DNA of 64,000 nt from assembly GCF_000715075.1 (NCBI RefSeq), contig NC_134085.1, forward strand, positions 137,034,060 through 137,098,059, in the 5' to 3' direction. This DNA comes from Nicotiana tabacum (taxonomy: Eukaryota; Streptophyta; Magnoliopsida; Solanales; Solanaceae). The notes under the pieces are model-generated. The model ran no database searches, was not told the DNA's origin, and saw only the letters and a list, made by a program, of their open reading frames with translations. Shown one piece after another: positions 23,756 through 34,797 of the stretch. Numbering within the stretch: the stretch's first letter is position 1; every line of letters starts with the position of its first letter. The translations under genes were made by a program, and so were the position numbers.

Positions 23756-25318
23756 GACACACAGAAAGAGAATAAGAGAGAGGAGAAAAAAAATAACAGA
23801 GAGGAACGAATCTGAAAAAGAACAGATAGACAGAACAGAAAAACACAAACAGAGAAAAAAAAGAGTTGAATATTTAAGAAAGAGAAAAATTCCGAAAAAT
23901 ATTCAAACTTTCAAATATAAAAAAAAAAACTAAAAAAAATCTTCTGCTTTCTTTCATTGTTTGAAATCAGCATTAATTGTGGTTGTTTCATAAAAGTTGG
24001 AAGCATTTGTTTTGGGATTACTACTTCACCGGTATGTTACTGGGTTGTTACTGTTGCTGGGCTGTTGTTGCTGTGCTGTATTGTTATTACTGCTGCTGAT
24101 TCTCATCTTCATTTTCTTTTGCTTCTAATATCAGGTACACAACTGACACACAGGTTATTGTAAACCGAAATATGAAGCATGAATACAAAAAATGAAGAGT
24201 TGAAATTCTGAATTATATTTAATTATATTCTGAATTTTATTTGTATGTATAAATTATTTAGCTTGCAAAAATCAGAATCATGTAGCTATTTAATACATAT
24301 AGTGGAACATCCGACGATAGCTTAACGGATGAACTATCTATATATATTGCAAAAAATAAATAAATGGTATAGTAACTCCGTCGAGTAAAAAAAAAAATCA
24401 AACGAATAGGCCATCTAGTAGGAACTTGGTAGGAATATTGTTTAGTTAAATAATATTGGTTAATTTCAGCATGTAAATGGTCTAGGATAAAAATTAGATT
24501 TCTAAGTTTTTTTTTAATTTGACATACTGATAACATGCCTAGTATAATGTAACTAGGTAATAACATGTAAATAAATTAAGATATTTTCTCTTTTATTTTG
24601 TAGAGACAAATTTCAAATAAAAAATGTAGGCATTTTAGGACTGACCTTTTTTTTAAAAATAAAATGAGATGAGCCTCGCCCAATAAAACGCATCAATTGC
24701 GGGGCCCTCGATAAATGTTTAATTGAGTATTTAGAATTCGGGATAGACTGTTTAGTGAATTCCACGGTCTTACCCATAAATAATAATACGCTAGTCGCTT
24801 TAGGCGCGCCTTTGATAATTTAATTTTCTTAAACTCGGGTGCACATTGATGTGACCCAAATCCAAATCTCAACGGAGTCAAAGTGTGTCGACGACCACGA
24901 GTACATTGATTATAACGCGGTTCGAGATACATTTTCACAACGTTGCAATTCTTGATAAAAATAACAGTAAATGATAAAAGCGGTTGAAAGTTAAATTTTG
25001 CACATAGGTTTAACATGTATAAAATCAGATAATCAAGCCAAATATGACAGTTGAGCGACCGTGCTAGAACCACGGAACTCGGGAATGCCTAACACCTTCT
25101 CCCGGGTTAACAGAATTCCTTATCCGGATTTCTGGTGCGCAGACTGTAATATGGAGTCATTCTTTTCCTCGATTAGGGATTAAAATTGGTGACTTGGGAC
25201 ACCCTAAATCTCCCAAGTGGCGACTCTGAAATAAATAAACAAATCCCGTTTCGATTGTCCTTTAATTGGAAAAAAACTCCCTTGTACCCCCGCGGGGGCG
25301 GAAGAAGGAGGTGTGACA
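23756..25318 (+). repeat. 5'-truncated LTR (R-U5 part) of segment P
   Basis: 1563 bp, the reverse complement of 15027-16582 with a few indels. It ends in GGAGGTGTGACA. The 2.6-kb U3 part is absent. Nine bases (ATAGAGAAG) separate it from the left inverted-repeat arm. Confidence 0.88.
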
Positions 25319-25439
25319 GCTCTGTAACACAGGGGTTGGGTCCGTCTAGGACTAGCAACCTGAAATGAAAAGACCATTCTGATGCATCCTACTTGCTCTG
25401 TACATATATTTGTTTCGAACTTGCATGTTGACCGGTTTC

Positions 25440-25860
25440 TGAATCTCGAGAATGTTGGAAAATTGAAGAAAAAAAAAAGAAAAAAAAGGAAAAAAGAATA
25501 TATCAGTTAGGGAGTTAATTTATTATTTTAGAAAAAAAATCAATGACCAATTACTGGCGAAACTCTGCCGAAATTTTGAGAAAAAAAATGTTTTATTTTG
25601 TTTTACTAAAAAAAAAAGCAAAGAGAAATAGAAAAAAAAAAGTCTTTTATTTTTGGAAAGTTGGTTGTTGAAAAAGAAAAGGATAAAAAAAAAGTTTTTA
25701 TTTTAGTTTGAAAAACAGGTTGTTTTATTGTCTGTGGAAAATGAAAAAGAAAAAAAAAGAGTCTGTTATATTTATCTTGGAAAAATAGGCTGTTTTATTT
25801 GTTGAAAAGAAAAAGAAAAAAAAAGAGTCTCGTTGCTAAAAATAGTTTGTATTCGCTTAT
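25440..25860 (+). repeat. A-rich imperfect repeats in the P leader
   Basis: Units of roughly 60-80 bp with poly-A/AAAAAGAAA runs followed by TTTTATTT and TTGGAAAA. No coding frame. Similar but shorter purine-rich sequence occurs in the O leader near 38960-39020. Confidence 0.6.
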
Positions 25861-25925
25861 GAAATGCCAAAAAATAAAAATGGAAAAGAGTCATGTTTTA
25901 AAATAGTTCGGTTAATTTGCCCGAA

Positions 25926-25980
25926 TTACGCGGGTTTGATTCTCACCGGATGTGAGATACGTAGGCAACCCTCATCGGGT
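25926..25980 (+). ncRNA. Boundary motif copy a (predicted structured RNA) in P
   Basis: Outer stem TTACG (25926-25930) with CGTAG (25960-25964). Inner stem TCTCAC (25941-25946) with GTGAGA (25952-25957). Third stem ACCC (25968-25971) with GGGT (25977-25980). Conserved GATTC and GATACGTAGGCA flank the inner stem. Equivalent to copy d in O. Confidence 0.5.
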
Positions 25981-26039
25981 CCAACCCCCCTTTTGCTAAA
26001 AAGCCAAAAAAAAATAAAAAAAAACAAAAAAAAAACATG

Positions 26040-26810
26040 TCAAGATTTTTAATTTTGTCATAAATAAGTCGGGTGATGTCCAACTTCCCCTTTAACAAAA
26101 AAAAATAGCAAAAATATATATGTCAAATTTCTAAGAAGTCGGGTGACGCTGTTTTATCAAGACATAGCCGAATGTTCCCGAAAGGGACGCTGGAAGGCTG
26201 ACTTTGCATAAACAGCCACTTTTGGGTCATATTTAAGATTTGGTCCAGTTGACCCACACAGCCTTAAAAATCTTAGTCCCCGAGATGTTGAAAGGCCGTG
26301 TTTGCAATATTGAGTTTTCCAATTTGAAAAACGATAAAAAGAGTCATAAATAAGTCAGGTGATGTTGTTATGTCATAAATAGCCGAATGTTCTCGAAAGG
26401 AACGCCAGAAGGCTGACTTTGCATAAACAGCCACTTTTGGGTCATGTTTAGGATTTTTGGTCTAATTGACCCACACAACCTTATAAATCTTCGTCCCCGA
26501 GGCGCTGAAGGGCCGTGTTTGCAACACCAGGTTTTTATTATAATTTTAAAAGAGAAAAAAAACAAAGAGTTGGCGGTCAGGTGAATACCGTTTGAATTTT
26601 GTCATAATAAGCCGAGCCAGCTTCGGCCGTGTCTTAAACCGTTCTTGCCGAAATTGCCTTAGAGTATCTTTCAGTTGTCGAAAGGTTATTTTCGTAAAAG
26701 AATGGACAAGTTGGTAAAGTGTCATAAAATAATCCTCCCCGACCTTAAAATTCATGTGAGAATTGGTAGGGGCCACATTTGCAAAATAGCTGTTTGGTTG
26801 CATTTGACAA
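26040..26810 (+). repeat. Leader repeat: two clear and one diverged unit of about 200-300 bp
   Basis: Units beginning near 26055, 26345 and 26570. The first two carry GCCGAATGTTC, then a GAAAGG block, then GGCTG...CAGCC, then GACCCACAC. O has one unit (39150-39340) in which the stem is GGCTGC...GCAGCC. Confidence 0.7.
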
Positions 26811-26980
26811 ACGGGGAAAGGAAGATGGCCGTTTGTTTTTGAGTTTGTAAATCTTTTGATATGAATATGCGGGTTGTTTGATTTCCAAGTTTGTAGGTCA
26901 TCTTTAAACCTTTGAAACCCAGTTTGTTTTAATATGAATTAAAAAAAATGTTGAGTATTGTTTGTCTTTATTGGTCACGA

Positions 26981-27036
26981 ACTACGCGAGGTCTGATTCA
27001 TGCGGGGTCATGATACATAGGCAATCTCCATAAGAT
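26981..27036 (+). ncRNA. Boundary motif copy b in P
   Basis: CTACG (26982-26986) against CATAG (27016-27020, one mismatch). Inner stem TCATG/CATGA (26998-27013). Third stem AATCT/AGATT. It is followed by a purine-rich tract (27045-27165), just as copy e is in O. Confidence 0.5.
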
Positions 27037-28196
27037 TCAACCACAACAAAAAAAATAAGAAAGGAAAAATGAAAAAAAAGAAAGAAAAAGAAAAGAAAAA
27101 AGAAATCGAAAAAAATCAAGAAAAAAAAAGAAAAATGAAAAAAAAAGAAAAAAAAAAGAAAAGATGTTGTTAATAATGAGGACCGACTGAGTCCATTCTA
27201 ACCTATTTTGTTTTGAATCACAAAGAAAGTTAAGGTGGTTGGTTTGTGGTAAGCCGGAAATACAAGACCCAAAAGCACACTTTGTGGGGATCAGGCCTGA
27301 TAACAGAAGCACTCGAATCCTATTGGGACTTGTTGACTAAAGTTGATGATATTGAAGTTGGCAATGGTCTGGACAATACTGATGCGAAGCTCAGTGGCTA
27401 AGATGCCAATTTTGATAAAGTAGGAGGACGCTCCGTTCCTTGGTTAGCAAGAGAGAAGCTTGTGGTGGCGTATTTTGTTGTCATTTCTGTTGTCTGGATT
27501 ATTCTTAGGGTTGTAATCCGGATATTGTCTTGTGTCAAACCTTCTTGTATTTTCATTTCGTCATAGCGGTCTGTTTAAGTTTTGTCCAGTTTGTTTAAAA
27601 TTTTATTCTGGTTTGTTTTGTTTGTCTTGTCATTCAAACCATTTCACCGGTAATCTAATGCAAAATCCGGTCCTTTTTATTTCCATTCATCTTTTTGTTT
27701 GATCCTTTTATCATTTTGTTCAGCGCCGATTCTAGTAACATGACATGCGCACACAGTTTGGGCCTAGTCTTTAAAGTTAATCATAAAACCCCGAAAAGGT
27801 GATCAGACTATTTAAAGGAAATAAGGACGGTTGAGATTATTCAGAGCTCGAGTCATATGGAACTGGGGCAAGTAAAATATAAAGAAAACCGTTAAAAGCA
27901 AGATTCACCAAATTGGCTACAAATCTTTGTTTAAATTGTGTTGTTTGCATTTGGCATGTTTTGAAGACTAGAATGACGAAGGCATTTTGTTCTGCTATCT
28001 AAACACTTTATCCTTCGTTACCCCCCTTTGAGCCTTATTTATTTTCTTTTATACCCCTCGTTCGGAATCAATAGCAACGACTAGGAAATACGAGCCTGGA
28101 AGGTAAAGAAAAAAAAATCAAAAAAAAAAACGAAAAAAAAGAAGAAGAGAAAAATGATAACAAAAAAAAAGTCAAATGAAAACAGAGGAATTGGGA

Positions 28197-28250
28197 ACTA
28201 CGTTTGACCTGATTCCTAAAAGATGATACGTAGGCGCTTCACGGCTCGGT
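28197..28250 (+). ncRNA. Boundary motif copy c in P (degenerate inner stem)
   Basis: CTACG (28198-28202) and CGTAG (28229-28233) pair and the conserved GATTC and GATACGTAGGC are present. The inner stem is weak (CCTAAAAGATG). It sits after post-pol sequence, like copy f in O. Confidence 0.4.
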
Positions 28251-28612
28251 CATAGGGTGCATAATGGCCACAATGGTCACAGTGTACATGGTGTAATAAA
28301 AATAATAAAAAATAAGTAAATAATCCCCAAGCAAGAAACTGGGACAAGGGTTGCGCTTGTGGTAAGCAAAATTGGTTCCGAAGGTTGTAATTTTAAAACC
28401 CCAAATTTATTTTGAGCCTTTAATACCCTTTCTTTATAGCCTGTCCAAAAACCCACATTACGGTCCAAAGAAAGACCTTCTGATCAGTCTTCAAAAGATG
28501 CCAAGTCAGACAAATGAGAGTCTTACCGGTGAACATAACACTCTGTTCCACAGTAGAAAGGACTCTAATCTCCAGCAGAGAGAGTCATACCGGCAACACT
28601 CCAAATCCCCAG

Positions 28613-29035
28613 CTGGAAAGTGATACAAATGAGAGAGTCTTATCGGTGAAAATCTTCACGGACACCATAAGGCGATGAAAGCTGAGAGAAAAACCCAAAA
28701 TGAGAGAGGCTTGATAGTGAAAACCCTTCGGGCACTACAAGTCGAATAAGATTGAGAATCAGATGGGGAATTGCCAATTGAAGATCTTGAAAGATGATTG
28801 GCGGTAGAGGATAGGCCACATGCGCATGTCATGACCATTAGAGTCGGTATCTGCATTTGATAGATTTTTATTCTTTTGTTAAAGAGTCATTTTTTCCTTT
28901 GTCTTTTTATTCTGTTCCCTTTATCTTTTTCCTTTCATAGAAAAATCCCCAATAGAGTCTGTTTGGTCAGAACAAGTGTGAATTGACTTCAAAATATGCC
29001 ATCAGCTTTCCAATTATGCAAGATGAGATCTGACT
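28613..29035 (+). repeat. Right arm of the 424-bp inverted repeat
   Basis: Sense-oriented end of P. Reverse complement of 23324-23747. Confidence 0.88.
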
Positions 29036-29355
29036 GGCGGGCTCCCAATTTCAATACTTGAAAATTAAAGACTGAAATGTATGCCTCTGTTATCTGGGCG
29101 GGCTCCCAACTTCAATGCTTGAAATGTAAAGACTGAAATGTATGCCTCTATTATCTAGGCAGGCTCCCAACTTCAACAACAACTTTAAAAATGCCACTCC
29201 TTTCTTTAGGTTGACGAGATTTCAACCAATAAATCGCCATTCTATTCTTCAGGGGGGCTCCTGACTACTTAGAATTTGAATTGTATTCCCTTATTCTCCA
29301 GGTGGGCTCCTGATTGTTAAATTTGAAATTGAATGTCTCTATTCTCCAGGCGGAC
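29036..29355. repeat. Duplicate of part of the M 3' array
   Basis: Same orientation as 19747-20010 and almost the same sequence, with a piece of the 44-bp array type inserted. It joins P to the M leader. Confidence 0.8.
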
Positions 29356-29558
29356 AGGTGAAGAGAGAAGGGTTCGGCACAGTTTATATATACAGTCAAA
29401 TAATATCAAAGCGGTAAAAGCAGCATTTAGCACATTAGGCTCAAACATGTAAAAATCAGATAAAGCCAAATATAACAATTTATCTAAGCTCGAATCTCTA
29501 ACCCCGAACCAGTGGTTCTGGGTTACCAAAAAGATATCCCCAGCGGAGTCGCCAGAGC
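29356..29558 (-). other. M leader with primer-binding site
   Basis: Reverse complement is homologous to 38283-38490 of O. The primer site (minus strand, 29554 downwards) reads TGGCGACTCCGCTGGGG and lies four bases from the LTR end. The leader is cut at 29356 by the rearrangement. Confidence 0.75.
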
Positions 29559-32500
29559 TGTCACACCTCCTTCTTTCGCCCCCGCGGGGGTACAAGGGAG
29601 TTTTTTTCCAATTAAAGGTCAATCGAAATGGGATTTGTTTATTTATTTCAGAGTCGCCACTTGGGAGATTTAGGGTGTCCCAAGTCACCAATTTTAATCC
29701 CGAATCGACGAAAAGAATGACTCCATATTACAGTCTGCGCACCAGAAATCCGGATAAGGAATTCTGTTAACCCGGGAGAAGGTGTTAGGCATTCTCGAGT
29801 TCTGTGGTTCTAGCACGGTCGCTCAACTGTCATATTTGGCTTGATTATCTGATTTTATACATGTTAAACCTATGTGCAAAATTTAACTTTCAACCGCTTT
29901 TATCATTTACTGTTATTTTTATCAAGAATTGCAACGTTGTGAAAATGTATCTCGAACCGCGTTACAATCAATGTACCCGTGGTCGTCGACACACTTTGAC
30001 TCCGTTGAGATTTGGATTTGGGTCACATCAATGTGCACCCGAGTTTAAGCAAAATTAAATTATCAAAGGCGCGCCTAAAGCGACTAGCGTATTATTATTT
30101 ATGGGTAAGACATTGGAATTCACTAAACAGTCTATCCCGAATTCTAAATACTCAATTAAACATTTATCGAGGGCCCCGCAATTGATGCGTTTTATTGGGC
30201 GAGGCTCATCTCATTTTATTTTAAAAAAAAAAGGTCAGTCCTAAAATGCCTACATTTTTTATTTGAAATTTGTCTCTACAAAATAAAAGAGAAAATATCT
30301 TAATTTATTTACATGTTATTACCTAGTTACATTATACTAGACATGGTCTCAGTTTGTAAAATTAAAAAAAAACTTAGAAATCTAATTTTTATCCTAGACC
30401 ATTTACATGCTGAAATTAACCATTATTATTTAACTAAACAATATTCCTACCAAGTTCCTACTAGATGGCCTATTCGTTTGATTTTTTTTACTCGACGGAG
30501 TTACTATACCATTTATTTATTTTTAGGCAATATATATATAGATAGTTCATCCGCTAAGCTATCGTCGGATGTTCCACTATATGTATTAAATAGCTACATG
30601 ATTCTGATTTTTGCAAGCTAAATAATTTATACATACAAATAAAATTCAGAATATAATTCAGAATTTCAACTCTTTATTTTTTGTATTCATGCTTCATATT
30701 TCGGTTTACAATAACCTGTGTGTCAGTTGTGTACCTGATATTGGAAGCAAAAGAAAATGAAGATGAGAATCAGCAGCAGTAATAACAATAGAGCACAACA
30801 ACAACAACCCAGCAACAGTAACAACCCAGTAACAGACCGGTGAAGTAGTAATCCCAAAACAAATGCTTCCAACTTTTATGAAACAACCACAATTAATGCT
30901 GATTTCAAACAATGAAAGAAAGCAGAAGATTTTTTTTAGTTTTTTTTTACATTTGAAAGTTTGAATATTTTTCGAATTTCTCTCTCTCTTAAATATTCAA
31001 CTCTTTTTTTTTCTCTGTTTGTGTTTTTCTGTTCTGTCTATCTGTTCTTTTTCAGATTCGTTCCTCTCTGTTATTTTTTTTTCTCCTCTCTCTTATTCTC
31101 TTTCTGTGTGTCCCCTTCAATCTGATTTCAAGACTTCTACTTATATCCCATCCCATAAATCTTTTAATCAATTAAAATTAACCCATTTTCCCCTACCAAA
31201 TCCATTATCTTCCCACTCATCCCCATTACATTAAATAAATATATCAACCCCACCCCATTATATTTTGTCCCCCATGCTTTCACTAAACAAATACAAGATT
31301 CCTCCCCACTAAAATTTGTCTTGTCCCCCCTTTATATTAAATAACTATATCACAACCCACCCCATTTCATTTTGTCCCCCATGCTTCATATAAAAAATTA
31401 CAAAATGTACAATTCCTAAACTACCCCTCCGACCTTACTGAAATTATCAAACTACCCCTGAACGTACTGCAAATTACCAAACTACCCCATCAGCTATAAC
31501 AAATCAATTAATCACACTCAAACAAAATATAGCCAATATGACCAATTTCTACACAAATTCAAACAACAAATCTCATGAACATGATTTCTTCAACATTTCA
31601 ACAACAAATCACATGAACATGATTGAACAACAAAGAACAACTAAAATTTGATTGAACAATATTTTTAACAACAAACCTATTTTCAGATTCAACAATAATA
31701 ACAACAAACAAGTATATTTAAATTTCTAAATTCAATAATATTGAACTTAAAATCAACTCTAGCAACATTACAACAAACAATTCCTATATTAAACTTAAAC
31801 AAGATTATGAGACAAATTCAAGAAATAATCATAAATGATAAACAAGAAATCAAACTATACAAATTTCGGATTCAAGATCAACCAAACAAAGTATGAACAT
31901 GAATGAAAATATTCAATAACAATAACAAACAAACTTTGTTCAAACTTCGAATTAAACTTAAACAAAACAAATAAACATATTCAAATTACTAATCTTCAAA
32001 TAATCAATTAAATCCAACCAAAATTATAACAAAGATATATGATCCAAAATTAAGAAGCAAAACATAACTTCACATTATATTACTAAATTAAAAACGAACT
32101 TCAAACAAAGATGAACATGAATTAAACAATGTTAGCAATTTCTGAAAATACATAAAACACATGAAACAAATTGAAAAAAAAACAATTAATTAAAACTTCA
32201 ATTTGAATAACAAACATTAAACTAACAATTCCTTTTTTTTTTCAAAAATGAATAAAATTAACATGAAATAAACATGAAAAACAACTAATTAATTTCCCAT
32301 TTAAATCTGAAAATTAAATTATCAAAACACATGAAGCAAACTAAAAATTAATTCAAACGATAAACATGAACAAAACAAGGATTGGACATTTATCGATTTT
32401 TACTTCGAGAAATATAAAACGAAATATGGACAAAATAAAACTCAAAACCAACTAACCGGAGATGAATCAACGATCAACTCCCCTTCCTCTTGAACTAGAT

Positions 32501-33689
32501 GAATCAACGATAAACTCCCCTTCCTCTTGAACTCAAAACAACATACCACAGACTCAAACGAAAAACCAAATGAATCCTTGATGAAAAGGAAGGAGATGAC
32601 GCACCATTAGAAGCAGAAACGAAGCCGCAGCAGCTGGTCGACGCATCTTGGAAGGAGGAAGAGAAACAACAGCGATATGGCTGAAGAAGAAGCAGCATGA
32701 AGCAGCAACACGATGGAGGAAGTAGCGGCGATAGCCGCGGCGACGAAGAGAAGACGCAGTCGCGACAACAGCCATGACAACGAGCGTTGACGAACACGAA
32801 GAAGAAGTAGCTGGACTGTTGTTCATCGGACGGAGAAGATGAAGTGAAGCTACAGGCACAGCTGCGTGAACAGTAGCAGCAATGGCTGGACGCGAGGAGG
32901 AAGGCAGCAGCGACGAGGCATCGATGGCGACGAGGGAGCTCCGAAGACGATGAAGTGAAGCTTGTTGTTCGTTGGAGCTGCTGGTTTTGTCGACGTCGGG
33001 CAGCCATGGTTGAGCTTTGAGGGGGAAGCCATTGATGCTAAGGAGAAACTTGGAGAGGAAGAAGCAAAAGTGGGGGGGGGGGATGACTTAGATCTTTTTT
33101 AGGGTTTTTTCTTCTTTTTATTTTATTTTATTTTGTTTGTAAAATAATAGGGGTGTTGGGTTATGGACTGGGTCGACCCAGTTCGAAATGGACTGGGTCA
33201 TAGGGAAGGTTGGGCCATTTTTTGGGCCTTTGGCTTGAAATTGAAGAAGAGGCCCAATTCCGATTTTTTGTATTTTTGTTTTCTTTTTCTTCTTTTATTT
33301 ATCTAAAACTAAATTATAAAATTACTTAAATTATTATTAAGAACTAAATTAAGTTATAAAAGCGCAAATTAACTCCCAATAACAATTAACGCACAATTAA
33401 GTAATAATTAAGCATAAAATTGTATATTTGGACATTAAATGCTAAAAATGCAAACGATGCTTATTGTTTTGTAATTTTTAATTACTAACAATTGTAGAAT
33501 TAAATCCTACATGCAAAATGCGACATATTTTTGTATTTTTTATTAATTTAGCAAATAAACATGCACAGACAAATACAAATAATTATTCAAAATATCACAA
33601 AATATCACAAAATTGCACACCAAAGAAAATCATTTTATTTTGAATTTTTGGGAGTAATTCTCATATAGGGCAAAAATCACGTGCTTACA
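29559..33689 (-). repeat. Right (5') LTR of element M
   Basis: 4131 bp, very similar to 15027-19170. CACGTG is at 33678-33683, near the outer end. It has one copy of the 19-bp unit that is expanded in the left LTR and a small local duplication at 32461-32525. Confidence 0.88.
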
Positions 33690-34424
33690 ACACTCTTTTT
33701 CCCGGAATCGTTTTTTTCCCAATTGGGTGTTTAGAGCAAGGTTTTTAATGAGGCAACAACGAATCGTGCCAAATTAGAATCGAAGGCCGACCATGAATCG
33801 GTGCCAAAGACAACATTTAACAGTATCTGAGGTTTGCTACAATGAACCTCGAATATTGGGGGGCATTGCCTTCGGATGTCAACTTTGTTGCGAAGAAATT
33901 ACTTCATAATGATGGGGTCTCGATAGGGCTAAACGGTCGAAGGAACCGTGCCAACATAGGTTGTTCGAGCCCTGGCTCAAAACATGTACGCATGTGTAAT
34001 CATTTTTCTCAAGAATAAAGAGAAGTATTTTTCCTTGCACTTATCTCATGTCTTAGAAAAAGTTTTTCTACTTTTCAATTCCATGCTTTCAATCTATTAT
34101 GGGAACAATCTTAAGGGCCAATCATAACCAAAGTTCGGATATTCACCCCTACACTCGGGGACTACTGTTTGAAAAATAAAGCTCAACCATATCGAACTAT
34201 TGAGCGTCGAGGGCATAAGACCTTTCAGGCAACCCTCTAATTTCAAACAAAATCGCGGCCATTCCCACTCGGGGGCGGTTATCTTAGTCATGCATGGATA
34301 ACTCAGAGAAGCAAGCTCACTGGGCTACACTCGAACCAAATGCCTACGACCAATTTAACACAGCTCGGAGACGTCCGAAACCCATAACAAAATGGCCCCG
34401 AAATAGACACAAAAGAAAGCACAA
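33690..34424 (+). other. 3' region of host element H after the M insertion
   Basis: Non-coding sequence beginning ACACTCTTTTTCCCGGAATC and AAGGTTTTTAATGAGGCAAC, typical of the region after the coding part in Tat-lineage elements. No ORF of note. Confidence 0.65.
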
Positions 34425-34797
34425 ATACGAAAGCCCAAGGGCTACTTATCTCGAGTTCGAGCAAATTCTCACTCGACTATAGAGCCTAAGGGCTACTTTT
34501 ATCTCGATTTCAAGCAAGTCCTCACTCGACTATAAAGCCTAAGGGATGCTTTTACTTTGAATTCGAGCAAGACCTCACTCAACTATAAAGCCTAAGGTCT
34601 ACTTTTACTTTGGGTTCGAGCAAGTCCTCACCCGATTATAAAGCCTAAGGGCTACTTTTATCTCGAGTTCGAGCAAGTCCTCACTCGGCTATAAAGACTA
34701 AAGGCTACTTTTACTTCGAGTTCGAGCAAGTCCTCACTCGACTATAAAGCATAAGGGCTACTTTTACTTTGAGTTCGAGCAAGTCCTTGTGAGCACG
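34425..34797 (+). repeat. 53-bp tandem array of H, part 1
   Basis: About seven units containing AGCCTAAGGGCTACTTTTA and TTCGAGCAAGTCCTCACTCG. AGCC/GGCT and CGAG/CTCG can form two short stems per unit. O inserted in this array at GTCCT (34793-34797). Confidence 0.88.

Larger units (their letters stand above)
23756..29035 (+). mobile_element. Segment P: inverted, pol-less derivative of an M/O-type element
   Basis: Plus-strand order: LTR piece (23756-25318, the R-U5 part of the M LTR), then GCTCTG with most of the primer site and early leader missing, then leader (25320-26980), a region equivalent to that between ORF1 and gag, post-pol sequence (from about 27900, matching O from 49500), and 3' region to 29035. 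ORF1 and gag-pol are both absent. Three boundary motifs are kept (25926, 26982, 28198). P lies inside M in reverse orientation and is non-coding. Confidence 0.78.
15027..33689 (-). mobile_element. Element M: large non-coding gypsy (Ogre relative), minus strand
   Basis: Two LTRs of 4144 bp (15027-19170) and 4131 bp (29559-33689) are very similar throughout. They start TGTAAGCACGTG and end GGAGGTGTGACA on the minus strand. The right LTR is the 5' one: a primer site TGGCGACTCCGCTGGGG follows it on the minus strand (29538-29554). Internal sequence is leader (29558-29356), a rearranged block and a repeat-rich 3' region (23747-19228). There is no gag or pol. Leader, 3' region and LTR ends are homologous to element O, so M depends on an O-like partner. 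Confidence 0.83.
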
